A stretch of DNA of 64,000 nucleotides from the NCBI GenBank assembly GCA_009760855.2, contig WPIO01000016.1:2992001-3056000 (forward strand). The letters run 5' to 3'. This stretch comes from Cristatella mucedo (taxonomy: Eukaryota; Bryozoa; Phylactolaemata; Cristatellidae). The position numbers and the translations under genes are program-made. A model generated the notes under the pieces. That model did not search any database, was not told the origin of the DNA, and saw only the letters and a list, made by a program, of their open reading frames with translations. Positions 9,691 through 22,546 of the stretch are shown here, piece by piece. The first letter of the stretch is position 1; each line of letters starts with the position of its first letter.

Positions 9691-12299
9691 GGAGCCAAGC
9701 TTATCAGTATCCCTATTACTAAAAGTAGAGTAGCCGTCACAATTTTTGCCAGCAGTCAGAAAAGAAAATATTCCCGATTACCGGGCTTAGCTATGCCGCG
9801 TCTGAAGCCTTTTTCAGCCAGCCTTGCCGCACGCCTTTAGCGGCCTCTGCAAAGAGACCTAAGCGGGCAAGGTTGACAAGGTTGACTCTTAGATTTATCT
9901 GGCTAAGGCTCAGTTCTATCGGTACAGCAACTCTTTGATGAGTAAGGAGCCGTTTCCTTTAACTGCTCTGATCGCTGAGCGAAATGTTGACGGCTATGAT
10001 CGGGTGGGGGGTTGATGATCGCGTGGGGGGGCGTTAGGCCGGCTCACGAACACTCAGGAGTGGCCTCGGCGGCCGCAACGGTCCAATTGACTTGTCTCGT
10101 CATACTTTGAAAAATTCAAGCAAAACTGATCGGTGGCAGAAGCAAGAATACTTTGGTATGCGTTGTGGTTTCCAACAGCAATCAGCTGCGACCATTCCTT
10201 TAAGGCCGGAAACACTTGTTCAGCCCAAAATCCGATGCCCGCCCACATCCACAAAGACTCAGAAACTAACAGAAAACAGTTTTCAACTTGAAAGCGCCAT
10301 GACCCGGAAAACGCATGGGAACTGAGGATGTTTCGCTACTTTGAAGAGCAGTAGTAGTGCGGGCGGTTTAGTAGCCCCTGCAGTAGTCCAGGGTGTTCTG
10401 CCTGACTCGCTCATTCTTACGGGGGGGTTAATTCACATAGTGTTTGTGACCATGGTGATTTACTATCATGCTATTGTGGTTGATGCACGTGTGTATGATT
10501 TTGAATTCGACATAACGTGAAAGCGTATTTTTGTGGCTGTAAGTGTTTAATTTGACTCAGCGTGTTTGTAATGTTTGTGAGTGCACGTGAGGGTTCACAT
10601 GTGCATTAGAGCTAGAGTGTGTGCATGATTTTATATACTGTCAATCATCTTCAAAAGCGATATATATATATATATATATATATAAAGATTTATTTTGTAA
10701 TAATTTTCTTTTCCTTGGGATATGGATCATCCGTCAAACGCAGATGAAGCCTGTCCGTGTCTTTAATGTAGGCACATCGAACTGTTCCCGTCCTAAGATT
10801 TATTTGACAAACGAAGCATTTCAAGCGCATGCACAGCAACATGCACAGCAATGCGCCCGAAATTAAAGTGGTTCTCACCAGTTGATCAGGCACCATAAAG
10901 TGCATATGGCATGACCATTAAACTTTGAGCATATAGCAGTGTGCTTTTTCGTAATGAACGTGCACTTTTTGATCAAAGGTAGAAAGACAGTAGACAATAA
11001 AAAAAATGCGATGTGCACCTCCATGTGAGAGTATCGGACGGAAATGGGCACACTTTTTGCGTTCGAGCATATCTTATCAAGGTTACAGCATGCAATATAA
11101 AAGATAATTGTTTGTTTGTGTAGGGGATGGGAGCATACATTTCTCTCGGGGCTCCTAAATGCTCCTGAATGCAATGCATTCAAAAGCGAATAAGTACAGT
11201 GTAGATTTGCTAAGGCAATCGTGCATACATACAATCAGTCCCAAAACCATACAGAATGGCTACAGTTCATGTGGCTGCTACTTGATTTGGGTAGCATTAT
11301 GATTTTTAAGCCATGCGAATAAAATTGATAGACCCCTTTTGAAAATACTAATGGCAACCCAAAAACAGAAATATCTGACGCGTCGAGCGTTAAATGTGAT
11401 TTTGACCAAACATTATTCGGTATGAACTCCAGTAGTTAAGCTTGTTTCACAGAGCGTGAATTTAAAACTAAATGGTCGGCAAGTGATGTAGGCTGAACAC
11501 CCTTCCTCTGGCAACTGTCGATATAGTTTCGTCTTAGTGCTATGGGGTTAAGATAGCGTGGCTTTTTTGTCCAGCCGCATAATCGCAGCGGGTTACGATA
11601 AGTGCAGCCCACCCAGCCACATTTAGACACTGGCATCCGTGCAGGCAATCCTGCTGAAGGGTTTACTTTATATGCAAGCGGTCGAAAACGGCATAATAAT
11701 CCGGGCCCTGAAAGCCTGATATGCTGAAGATAGGAGAGTATCTACTATCATTTTCATCACAACAAATCTCGTCCCGGACGAGCAAGTTGGCTATGGCCCA
11801 GCCTAGAACTAATGATGCTGTCAATGAGAGGGACTGCCTTGAACCATGTTATAATTATGCAACACAATTGGCGTACCGAGCAGATTCTGGTGCTGGCTTG
11901 AACAGCCACAACGGCAGACACACTTAAACACAGACACTCAAACGCAAACACACACACAGACACAACAAAACACGAAGAGCTTCAGGTTCATGCGACGCGG
12001 CCGATGGATAGCGTAGCCTGTTAGAGCAGCCGATCTCGGTTGCTAAACACAGTAGTTTGCAGTGACTCTAGAAGTATTAAGCACCGCTGACTGTTGTACT
12101 ATGGACCTGTTTCTTTGGCAAATGAGGTGGAAACTTATATGGGCTGGTAACGTTCGCTGGTAAAGTCGGCAGACGCTATTTTTGTTGAATTCGGTCTCAT
12201 CTCTATGCCTAAGCTTGAAGGACCGTTGGCATCAAACGCTTTGGTTCTGCAGGTTCTTAGATTAGGAAATTACTTCCAGAAATCTTACCCTACGTAGAT
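9691..12299. other. Intron sequence without recognised gene
   Basis: Holds a (TA)n run at 10661-10684, a few G-runs (10005-10028) and ORFs up to 119 codons with no motif or splice support. Nothing matches CUB exons. Confidence 0.4.
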
Positions 12300-13925
12300 T
12301 TACGTGGCCCTACTCACATCATGAATCGCAGACTCAACCAGAGCTTCTCATACAACAGCACTTTGTCATCACCAATTATTACCGAATCCTGCTTATCTGA
12401 CCACATGCAGATCTTATTCATACTACAGTGTGTGCCCACCTCTTTCTTTGAAATAACCTGTGAATCGCGAAAACCTCAAGACCCTTGACGATGATGCTCT
12501 CCGTGCGAGAATATCTGCTTTGCTTCTGCAGCTAAGTCGTCCCTCCGATCTGTCATCATTAGTAGCTACAACACGAAACTAGCTGACACGAATGACGAGT
12601 TTTCACCTCTGACTAAGCGCACTGCGTGTCCTCGCCCAGAACGGTCTACAGTTTAATAAAGACATTAAACTAGCCAGGTGTACTAAGCGAAAGCTTGAAA
12701 AACATGCAAAAATCAGGACTGGCTATCCGTCGGCAGGCATATGCAAACTACTGTAGGTCGTACCAATCGATCCTAGCAAAGACCGAGTCTAGCTTCTATA
12801 GAAACATTGTTGAATCACAGATGCACAATTCATCAAATCAAAAAACGCTGATGTCGACGATCAACCTTCTCCTCAACCGCTTCCAGATTATCTCCTTACC
12901 AGATGATCCTTGTGATTATCTAGCCGATCGCCCCTCTCGATTCTTTGTGCAGAAGAGAGAAAACATCAGGAAGTCCCTGCGACGACAGCAACCCCTTAGA
13001 ATGCTGTTCCCCGATTCCTGGCTGCTCCTCAATGTCTACATTTAAGCAGGTCACTAGTGATCTCGTCCCAACGTTCATATCCCAATCAAAGAAGACCACC
13101 AGTCCTCTGGACCCTATTCCCACTGTTCTGCTCCTACGTTGCATTGATCTGCTGCTGCCATGCATAACTAACATCATTACGATTTCATTAGCCTCAGGTC
13201 ATGTCCTAGCGACTTTCAAAAAGCCTTTAGTCAGACCACTTCTCAAGAAAGTGACACTAGACCGAGAGAACTTGAGAAACTACCCCCAAGTCTCCCTTCT
13301 ACCTTTCCTATCAAAGATACTGGGACAAGTCGTGGTGGACCAGCTTACCTCTTATATTGAAACTTCAAACCTTGCTGTAAGTCTCTGTCTGGCTTTAGAG
13401 CTAATGACTGCTCAGAGTCAGCATTGCTTAGGGTGTACGACGAACTACTCAGGAATTCAGGCATAGGTAGAGTATCTCTGCTTGTTTTGCTAGATCTTTC
13501 GGCAGCTTGTGATGCTATTTATCACAAAGTTCTTCTAGAGCGCTTCTCATCTTGCCTGGGTATCACTGGCACTGCTCTGCAATGGTTCAGGTCCTATCTC
13601 AGTAGCAGACTCCCGTGTATTGACGTGAAAGTACAAAGATCATCCGAGGTACCTCTTAAATATGGGGTACCTCATGGCTCAGTGCTAGGTCCGGTTCTTT
13701 TCACGGTTTGTACTCTCCCTCTCACCGATGTGATTACAAAGCACAGTCTAGGCTTTCACTGCTTTGCAAATGACACTCAGTTGTATTTTTGCTTTTATCC
13801 CTCCCAGCCTTCGAGCACATCGAATTCTCTCAACTCACTTGCTGCATGTATTGATGACATCCGCACATGGATGGCATCAAATTTTCTAAAACTAAATGAT
13901 GATAAAATTAACTTGCTATTTAATG
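12300..13925 (+). mobile_element. CR1/L2-like family A, endonuclease end and reverse transcriptase, truncated 3'
   Basis: Starts in the C-terminal part of the endonuclease (CLSDHMQI, the SDH motif) and runs through the linker and reverse transcriptase. The RT is spread over three frames at 12695-13933: SPLDPIPTVLL, LLVLLDLSAACD and GVPHGSVLGPVLF are recognisable, and the catalytic YADD is FAND, so it is dead. It stops at NFLKLNDDK, where the tail of a minus-strand family B copy begins. Confidence 0.88.
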
Positions 13926-14485
13926 TAATTTAATATAATTTAATATAATGTAATGCAATGTAATATCATGTAATATAATGTATCTCCGTCTGTAACCCCA
14001 CAAAGTCATAAAGACTATGTGGGTGTTAAGCAGGAGAGTTTTTTATAGTGCACTCACAGCCTAGCGGCTTTCGGTACGCATTCGGTAGCCAACAGACTTT
14101 GTCTCACGCAAAGAGAAAGTGGGAAGCATAGCAGAGTCAGGAGATCGGTTGAGGTTGTGAGTAGCATAGAATTAGCAGCTCAGGACTGCTGAAAAGGATG
14201 TGCCGTAGTCGGCAGTAGGAGAGTAGTTGTCGTTGCGTAAGAATTGTGGAAGCAAGTTCCATAGTCTAGGAACTGCAGAGCTAAAGCTTATGTCGCCAAC
14301 TGCCTTTAAGCGGAGAAATGGGACAGCTAATTTATTATTCACTCAGGACCTGAGGGCGCAAACGGACTGAAACGGATGCAGCAGTTCAGCTAGGTACGAA
14401 GGAGCCAAGCCGTGGCCGGCCTTGTGGGTCAGCTTACGAACTTTGCTCTGTACCCTTAGCTCAACCGGCAACCATCCTAGCTCTT

Positions 14486-15813
14486 TCAGCAAAGAAGACA
14501 CGTGCTAAAACCGCTGGGCTTGAAGACTAGACTTGCAGCCATATTCATAGTCCGCTGCAGTGGCATAATAGCTTTCATTGGCAGCCAAGCCAAAAGGGAA
14601 TTACAATTATCAAGCCGAGACAGAACTAAAGAGCTAGTTAAATTTTTTACAAGCCACTGTGGGAGACAGCTTCTAATCTTGGATAGGGATCGGACGTGAC
14701 GGTTAGCTGTAGAAGCAGTCTTCTGAATGAAGCTTTTGAAATTGAGGCAGCTGTCGAACACGACACCTAGATTACGAGCACGTGGTGAAAGTCGCACAAT
14801 AGCATCACCTATTAGAACAGCAAAGCCTTTTAATCCAGCCACACGCTTAGGGTGTCCTATGAGCAGCAGTTCGGTTTTATCATCATTTAATGTCAGGAAG
14901 TTTTCCGACATCCAAGATCGAACATCGGCGAGGCAAGTATTCAGTTTCTCAGTTGCTGCATTAGATTCCAACGGTTTGAATGACAAATACAACTGAGTAT
15001 CATCAGCATAGAAGTGATATCCCATTCCATGGGCCTTAATGACTTTTCCCACAGGTTTTGTATAAATGAAGAACAGCAAGGGGCCGAGTATGGACCCTTG
15101 AGTGACTCCATAGATGACCCTTCTCGTGTCTGAGACCAGACCCCCACACGGCACGGATTGAACACGACTAGACAAGTACGATTTAAATAACGCAAGTGCT
15201 TCGTCTGTTAGGCCGATCGTTGTTCTCAATCGTTCAAGCAGAACTTCGTGATCAATGGTGTCGAAGGTAGCAGAGAGATCTGGCAGAGCTAGGGCAGTGA
15301 CACTCCCGTCGTCGTTGCCACGTAGAATGTCATTGTTAACACGGATGAAAGCAGTTTCGGTAGAGTGCTGCCTCTTGAACCCTGATTGAAATGTTTCTGA
15401 AATTCTATTATTCTTTCAATATGTTCAACCAACTACTTAGCAACAATTTTTTCAAGAATATTTGATAAGAACGGAAGAAGGGAAACTGGACGATATTTTG
15501 CTAGGACCTCTGTGTCTAATCCAGGCTTTTAAAGAATAGGTCTAATGATTGCCGATTTAAAGGACTTGGGGGCAACCCCTCTTCCCAAAGAAGCGATAGA
15601 AATCTTGGTTATGGCAGGGCCAAGTTGGCCTGGTAGTGAAGACCACAGAGATGGTGGTATAGGGTCTTTAGGAGACGAGCTATTTTTGCTAGACCTTATT
15701 AAGGCAGCCACATCGCCTGCAGAAACATCGGAGAACCTTTTAAGGAAGGTCACAGGTTGAGTAACGGCGATTGATTTAGTCGGAGGAGGCTTAATGGAGG
15801 CACGAATGTGCAC
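14486..15813 (-). pseudogene. Family B reverse transcriptase (frameshifted)
   Basis: N-terminal part at 15529-15813 (SPKDPIPPSLWSSLPGQ), a broken middle section, then 247 codons at 14486-15229 containing VTQGSILGPLLFFIYT, the catalytic YADDTQLYLSF, LNDDKTELLLIG and LGVVFD. These are RT blocks 3-7 of CR1/L2-type elements. At least one frameshift or stop lies at about 15230-15530, so no full enzyme is coded. Confidence 0.88.
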
Positions 15814-16000
15814 AATTTTTTTCAGTAAAGAAGGTTGAAAACCTTTCGACTGAGCCCTTAATATCTAGGGAGTCAGACCTCTCAGCATTTACCGGTAAAT
15901 GCTTTACTGTCTTATAAATTTGTTTAGGGTCCGACTGGGAGGAATTCAGATTTCTAATGAACATAGAAGCCCTGGTTTTATTAAGCTTTCGGGTGTAAAC

Positions 16001-16809
16001 TTAAAGGATGTCTTTAAAATTGACTAGATCTGCCTCAGACCTCAATTTCTTGAAACGACGTTCTAGCCTGCGCTTAACCCGGCCCATCTTGAGGAGTTTT
16101 TTTTTAAATTGAAAGGAATCTTCACGACTTTGAACATGGATAGAGCGAACAGGAGCATGCTTGTCAAGAGCACTCCTGGGTGTCATGTTCATCGCATCAG
16201 TGAGGGTATAGAGGCTGCCGGTCAAGTCTGAATGTAGATCAAGAAGATCTGCATCACAAACAGATTTCAAAAACTTGTCCATGTCAATGCTGTGTAAGTT
16301 ACGTCGTTTGGCAAATTCGACATTGCCCTGTACGTACGAGGAAGCAGGAACAGTAAACGAGACCGAAAAATGATCTGAGAGGGTCAGTGGGCACACCACA
16401 AGGTCAGTGGGGAGGACATCCTTAGGTATCACGAGATCTAGTATATGGCAAACGACGTGGTTATTATCATTAACCTGTTGGGCCAAACCAAAATTCTCCA
16501 GACAGTCAAGAAATGAGCCGACATAGCTGTTGCTAGGGTTGTCAACGTGAATATTGAAGTCTCCTACAATCAGTAACGGCATGTCACACACACAAATATT
16601 TTAGTGAAGAACTCTGAAGACTCCTCTATAAACAAGTTTAGACAGCCAGAAGGAGGCCGGTATATCACAACAGTGAGAGGCATTGTCTTTGATGAAGACC
16701 TGATAGCAACCGATTCAAACGATGGCCCATGCGAGAAACTGCCCATTCTATAGCCAAACGATTCGTGACCAACAATTGAAACCCAGCCACCAACCTTTTC
16801 AGAACGCAT
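16001..16809 (-). pseudogene. Family B endonuclease domain (partial, frameshifted)
   Basis: The minus-strand ORF at 16001-16591 (196 codons) begins MCDMPLLIVGDFNIHVD, with the GDFN-x-H catalytic motif, and has LSDHFSVSF, the SDH motif of AP-endonuclease-like domains. The upstream part (16570-16809, VVIYRPPSG) is in another frame, so there is a frameshift at about 16580. This domain nicks target DNA during target-primed reverse transcription. Confidence 0.85.
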
Positions 16810-16969
16810 GGACTGATTTTCTAACTATCCAACTAAGATTCGGTTTCATTCTGGTGCTCACGTGTTCAGTATATCTATTTTGAAACTGCAGTGCGATGGT
16901 CGGCATGCAGCGAGTCAAAGATAGAAATGAACCTAAGAGTTTCAAGGCATTTTCAGTGTAAACGCGTAC

Positions 16970-19078
16970 GAAATATCAAAACCAACTTTCCATCGATAGG
17001 CACAGGAGGAATTCTGTAGATCGTACCAATCGATCATCGAAAAGACCGAGTCTAGCTTCTAGGAATAGCATTGTTGAATCGCAAATACGAATCCAACAAT
17101 GGTTATATCTACGATATGCCAACTCCTTAACCTCTCTTGGATTAGCCCCTTACCTATTCATCATTTTTATTGTCTAGATGATTGCTTCTCTAGCTTCTCT
17201 GTCATACATGCTGACAATATCTAGGAGTCAATCTTTAGGGTGGCAGCTTTTCTCGTGGAATGTCGTCCCTCTACTACATGCAGCACTTAATGCATCCATT
17301 TGAGGTGGCCGCTATTGACCTTGTCTTGGAGTTCTATCCAAATCAGTGAAGATAACTAGTCCTCTTGACCTTATTTCCACTGTCCTGCTTCTACGGTGCA
17401 TAGATCTGCGGCTGCATGCATATTTAACATCACTAATATGTCATTAGCCTTAAGTCACGCCCCAGCACCTTTCAAAAGGCTCTAGTCAGGCCTTTACTCA
17501 AGAATGCAATACAATACCAAGAGAACTTAAGCAACTTCCGCCGGGTTTCCCTTCTACCGTTCCTATCAAAGGCACTGGAAAGAATCGTGTCAGATAAGCT
17601 GAACTCATCTATTGAAACTTTGAACCTTGCTAGTAAGTTCCAGTCTGGTTTGACAGCTAATCCCCACAGAGTCAGCATTGCTTCGGTTTCATACCAATCA
17701 AATTGGGAATACAGACTTAGTTTGAGTCTCTCTGCTTTTTTGCTCGATGTTTCGGCAGCTTTTGACACTTTGGATCACCGAGCCTTTTTTAGCGCCTCCC
17801 GTAGCACCTGCGCATCACCAGTATTAAGTTGCAGTACTTCAGGTCCAATTTCAACGGGAGAGTCCAGATTATCGATGCGGATGACGAAGATCTTCTCAGA
17901 AATCACTGAAGTATGAGTAGGATAGCACGGAGTTCTGTGCTTGGTCTCCTTTTTTCACGGTTAATATTCTTCCACTTGCCGATATGATTTCTAATCACAA
18001 ATCTAGGCTTACACTTCCATGCAGATAGCACTCAGCTCTTTGTTTTCTTGATCGCTACCAGCCCTACACAAAGTCAATTCCTGCGCTGCATGTATTGGTA
18101 TCATCCACACATGGACGGCGGTAAACTTTCCTAAATTGAATAAAAACCATCGTACTAGTTGAAAAAAACATCTTAGTAGTTAGGAGCAAACTAACGATTA
18201 TTCTGAATACAAAACCAATCACTCAGTATTAATACTCTGTCAGCATATATGCTGTTGAATCTAGGCAAAGTATTGGTGTCATGTTTAAAAGTTACATTTG
18301 TGATATCCCGTTTAAAATTTGGGTTTTTCTAGACAGGGATAGTATATCTAAATTGGTCCATGAGTTATGAGATCCCGTATCGACTTCTGCGACTAACTGC
18401 TTGCTGGCCCAACGGACTATGCAGTCAGAAGCATACAGCTAGTATAAAACTCAGTAGCTAGGCTTGTCTAAGCTAGGCGCAGCAAATGGAACATCACACT
18501 ACCTGTCGCCGACCTGAACTGGCGATGCAGAAACTTCAAGGTTTTGTCACTCACTGTCCATTTTGTCACTCACTGTCCCTTTCATGTCCCTTAATTCTTT
18601 TTCTCCAGCCTTCCTATCAAATCTACTCCCCACAAGGCTAGGCATCGTACCACCAGGTTTTTAGAATATAAAAGTTTCCGATACCCTGTTCTCAGTTCAA
18701 ATACTTTGGAGACCGTGCCTTTACTTCGTATGCTCCCAAAGCCACTCACTTCTGACTAACGTCACGACATCTCCTGACTTAACCGCATTAAAAAATTAAA
18801 CAAAAGACGTATCTATTGGTCACGGCTATCACTGGATCCATGTGATTTGTTCTTTATGTGCTTATGCATGCTGTCACTGAGCATATTGCCAATAATTATT
18901 TTCGCATGCTGACCCTGTCATGTCGCCACTAACCATGTTATGCTCACAGTCACTGAGCATGCTATTACCAACAATTCAGTCATGCCTTCTTTGCATCAGA
19001 TGCGAATTTCCTATAAATAGACTGTCTTCACTCAGGGCGCTATAACAAACGTTCTATTATTATTATTACTATTAATGT
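16970..19078 (+). mobile_element. CR1/L2-like family A, decayed, with complete 3' tail
   Basis: Begins at the block CTGTAGATCGTACCAATCGA shared with 12746 and 58950, continues through RT remnants (LDVSAAFDTLDH at about 17740-17780) and ends in the family A 3' UTR (CTGACCCTGTCATGTC) and a TATTATTATTATTACTATT tail. Many frameshifts and internal deletions. Confidence 0.82.
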
Positions 19079-19460
19079 TATATTTAGCGGAGGCAGAAAT
19101 GCGAGAGCTAGCAGAGTGTTGTAAATTAACGTTGAGCCCATTCTTACGATTAGCCATTGAACCAGGATCACGTGATGGCAAAGCTAGTTTTATAGGATAT
19201 TTTTATCCTTCCTTTGCGTTAAATGCGAAGTTCCTAGATTCATATTGCTCTCTCTCAAGGCTCCAAACCAAATGATCTAGTATTGCTATTATTGTATCTA
19301 GCAGGGAAATAAATTTAAGTATTAGCAAAGTGGCGTAAACTAACGTTGAGTCAATTCTTGTGATTAGATGTTGAACCAGGATCACGTTATGGCATAGCTA
19401 GTTTTATAGGATATTGGTAAGTTATTGAGAAGTGAATGCAAATGTTACGTCGTTATTTAG

Positions 19461-19677
19461 GTTGTAGCTCGTCGATGATCGTGACAGCTGTCAGTGCAAC
19501 GACCTTCGTGTCACCGAATTATAAGGGATCGACGCCGCCGGGACTGTATTGCCTATGGAATCTGAGCTCTCCGACTACACAAATGATGAATGTATATATT
19601 GATTACAGTATCTCAACAGGGTTGCTCCTAGGAGTCTATTCAGGAAGCACAGTGGATTTTAGAAACCTTTTGATCCG
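19461..19677 (+). CDS. CUB2, first-half exon
   Basis: Acceptor TTATTTAG ending at 19460 and donor CCG|GTAATC at 19678. It is 217 nt, phases 1 to 2. Cysteine 1 follows two bases into the exon (CSSSM); FVSPNYKG is the SPNYP motif and YCLW carries cysteine 2. The IYDG-like strand is LLGVYSG, with no third cysteine. Ends LLIR, the usual boundary before the second-half exon. It follows a roughly 15-kb intron made largely of CR1 elements. Confidence 0.88.
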
Positions 19678-19754
19678 GTAATCAGAGAATCGTTCCGCAT
19701 GGATGCATGCGATTCTTTAGTAAATGTCGAAAAAGCATATTTTTATCCCCACAG

Positions 19755-19873
19755 AATCAACTCTTCGCAGGTCGGCAATTTCAACGTTCGCGTAGGACCA
19801 GGAGCAATTATTTTGTTTACGACGTCGTCTGTCAATACCAATTCATGGTTCTCGGCAACGGTCAACACGATCG
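19755..19873 (+). CDS. CUB2, second-half exon
   Basis: Acceptor TATCCCCACAG and donor TCG|GTAAAT at 19874. It is 119 nt, phases 2 to 1, separated from its partner by a 77-base intron. Reads INSSQVGNFNVRVG, then AIILFTTSS and a WFSATV strand. The fourth CUB cysteine is absent, matching the missing third cysteine. The exon starts with the codon completed from the first half. Confidence 0.85.
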
Positions 19874-19972
19874 GTAAATTTCGGTTTTTAGAGACGGAGA
19901 CGAGCTTTTGCGGCGGCTTTCAGCTTATGAGGTGTCGCGAATGCTACCTTATTATACTTGATGCATCTCTAG

Positions 19973-20204
19973 GGTGCAGCTATACACTCATCGGAAATGG
20001 CACGATATACCCTTATGTGGGAGGAGGCAGACCTCAGGCAGCCGGTCTGAATTGCCGATGGAGGTTACAAGTTTCATCGAGCTTGCTCTACCTGAAGCTC
20101 GTTGGGCTATTCAAGTCGCCCCAATACGGCGCCTGTGTGAACGGCACGGGGGAGAGTGTGACGGTGTATGACAGCGACAGTGCGACTGCGAATACCCTTT
20201 GGTC
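19973..20204 (+). CDS. CUB3, first-half exon
   Basis: Acceptor GCATCTCTAG and donor GGTC|GTAAGT at 20205. It is 232 nt, phases 1 to 2. Cysteine 1 is in CSYTLIGNG, cysteine 2 in NCRW and cysteine 3 in GACVNG, followed by SVTVYDSD as the IYDG-like strand. The SPNYP motif is weak (IYPYVGG). The last about 55 bases plus the start of the next intron are duplicated at 20543-20686. Confidence 0.87.
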
Positions 20205-20441
20205 GTAAGTTTTTTTGTCTTTCGACTGATGAGGTTCAGTTTTAGAAAGTGTTTCGACGAATTGATTGTTTTGCATTGATATTGGTGGTCAGCACGTATA
20301 CTCCCACTTTGTTTAGCGTGAAAAGAAGTACATTCACGGGAAAGCTCAGTCTGTATACGCCTTAAATATGCAATTTTCAGGACTAACATGCTTCTTTGAA
20401 CATTTATTGGTTGAATTCTTGGGCGGCGTATTCAGGATATA

Positions 20442-20521
20442 GATAAGGAAATGTAAAGCACCTAGAAAGAGATTGAGTTCTCTGGGGGCGCTTTATCAAG
20501 TGTGTTATTATTATAAAAAAG
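20442..20521 (+). mobile_element. CR1-A tail fragment
   Basis: Short 3' end only: AAATGTAAAGCACCTAGAAA, GAGATTGAGTTCTCTGGGGG and a TTATTATTATAAAA tail. Confidence 0.8.
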
Positions 20522-20542
20522 TGAGTAGCACTTGATCTTGTG

Positions 20543-20686
20543 GAGGGCACTGGGGAGAGTGTGACTGCGTATGACAGTGACAGTACGACTACGAATAGCC
20601 TGTGGTCGTAAGTTATTCGTCTTTCGACCGACGAAGATTAGTTTGAGAAATTGTTTCGACGAACTAATTGTTTTGTATGTGTAATC
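20543..20686 (+). pseudogene. Partial duplicate of the CUB3 exon 3' end and intron start
   Basis: The bases here repeat about 20148-20276: the ACTGGGGAGAGTGTGAC stretch, the TATGACAGTGACAGT codons, the GTAAGT donor and then the TTCGACxGAxGA intron sequence, with scattered mismatches. It holds only the last about 55 coding bases and has no acceptor, so it cannot act as a full exon. A family A CR1 tail (20442-20521) lies just before it and a minus-strand CR1 begins just after. Confidence 0.75.
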
Positions 20687-21425
20687 GGTAGGCTGGAGCC
20701 AAAGAATTAAGAGACCTAAAAGTGAGCAACAAAAGCATGAAGGCGATCCGTTGCTGGACTGGTTGCCAGTGCAGGTCCGCAAGAATTGGTGTGGCATCTG
20801 AGATGCTTACGACTGACAAGCCGCTGCAGAGTTTTGCACCAGCTGTGAACGTCTGATTGCACCGCCGATAGGCCAGATAGCAGTGAGTTACAGACGTCAC
20901 GACCGGATGTCTCAAAGGGGTGAACCAACCTAGATTTGGTATCCTTATCTAAGCAAGCCCAAATTTTAGCAGTGTTGTGTAGCTGAAAGTAGGCAGAATT
21001 GATTTTGGCTCTGATGAGGTCGTCTAACGAGAGGTCACTTCAGAACAAAACACCTTGATTTCGTGCAGATTCATCAGAAGATATGCTGGCTCAGCGAGTT
21101 TTGAGCGATAGCCTTTTTAATTTCTGAATTGCACTTGCTTTGCCCATAGCTAATTAGTTGGTTTTTATCATCATTCAATTACGAAAGTCTGCAGCCCTCC
21201 ATGTGCAGATGTCATCAATACATGCAGCAAGGGAGTTGATAGAATTCGACGTGCTCGAGGGCTGGGAGGGATCGAAGCAAAGGTACAACTGAGAATCATC
21301 TGCATAAAAGTGAAAGCCTGTATTTTGCTTGGCAACCGCATCTGCAAGTAAGAAATTAAAGACTCGATAATGCTTGCGTGTGCAGTTTTCTGAAAAATAA
21401 GCAAAATTAAAATTTAATTCATGGA
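20687..21425 (-). mobile_element. CR1-A reverse transcriptase fragment
   Basis: Minus-strand segment with GFHFYADDSQLYLCFDPSQP and CIDDICTW, then the thumb region toward 20690. YADD is intact but the frame is broken and the 3' tail is missing. It lies head to head with the plus copy that follows. Confidence 0.85.
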
Positions 21426-21439
21426 AAACAAGTAAAGCG

Positions 21440-22435
21440 TTCCAGTTCACTAAAGCAGATTTGGAGGTTATTTCATCTCTTCTCATGGGTAAACCCAGTG
21501 TGATTCAGAGATTGAAAAGGCGGACTCTCAAAATTGGCTTTGCAAGCACATCTCCTATCGAATCAGCTCGAAATCTAGGTGTCATATTCCAAAGCGACCT
21601 CTCGTTACACGACCATATCAGCTTCACAGTCAAATCTGCCTATTTTCAGCTTCATAACATTGTTAAAATTCGGGCTTGTTTAAATAAGGATACAACGTCC
21701 AAGTTGGTCCATGCATTTGTGACATGTCTCGACTTCTGCAAGTTGCTGCATACTGGCCTACCAGCATGTGCGATCAGGCGACTGCAGCTGGTGCAAAACT
21801 CGGCAGCTAGGCTTGTATTTCGTGAGCGTGGTAGTTGTTACATTACTTCTCTTCTCGCCGACCTGCACTGGCTACCATTCAAGCAACGGATTGACTTCAA
21901 GGTTTTTTCGCTCACCTTTAGGTCCCTTTATTCTATGGCTCCAGCCTATGTGTCAGATATACTACCCCATCAGGCCAAGCATCGTACCACCCGCTTTTCG
22001 GAATCCAACAGTCTGGAAATACCTCGTACAAACCTTAAATCCTCTGGAGACCGTGCATTTAGTTCGTATGCTCCCAAAGCCTGGAACTCCCTCCCGACCT
22101 TCGTCAGAACATCCCCTGACCTGACCACATTTAAAAAGAGCTTATAGACAGACCTATTTAGGACAGCATTTCGTGGGTCCTTGTGATTCGTCCTTCATGT
22201 GCTTATGCGTGCTGACACTGTGCATGCTGCCACTAACCACATTTGCATGCTGACGCTGTGCATGTCACCCCTAACCATGTTATTCATTTTTTTTGTTTTT
22301 CATGCATGGTTTCACTTACCATTCAATTGCATTTCCCTTTGCAGCAAATGTAAAGCGCCTAGAAAGACATTGAGTTTTCTGAGGGCGCTTTATTAAGTGC
22401 ATTATTATAGTTATCACTATTATTATGTAGCTTGG
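21440..22435 (+). mobile_element. CR1-A 3' end with 228-codon RT C-terminus
   Basis: The ORF at 21461-22147 is open across the RT thumb and C-terminal region: ARNLGVIFQSDLS, LQLVQNSAARLVF, LADLHWLPFKQRIDF, APKAWNSLPTFVR. It ends in the 3' UTR with the GCACTGTGC blocks and an ATTATT tail. A relatively well-preserved truncated copy. Confidence 0.92.
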
Positions 22436-22546
22436 GGCAGTACTACGTAGGAAATTGTATTGATTATTGAAAACAAAATTTAGCGAGACCTTTTTCAAGT
22501 ATTTTTTCACTAAAAATAATGAATACCCAAATTCATAAGCTTCAAA

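Larger units (their letters stand above)
13926..16870 (-). mobile_element. CR1-like family B, longest copy
   Basis: Runs on the minus strand from part of the APE endonuclease (about 16809) through reverse transcriptase to an AT-rich TAATG/TAATATAAT tail (13921-13978). It is about 2.9 kb and 5'-truncated: the N-terminal endonuclease motifs are missing. Intact motifs suggest it is one of the younger insertions. It sits where a family A copy breaks off. Confidence 0.9.

Noticed and set aside
21175-22147. Head-to-head CR1-A pieces as a single 5'-inverted (twin-primed) insertion
   Set aside because: The two pieces overlap in the element's coordinates (both cover the RT thumb region), so they are more likely separate insertions.
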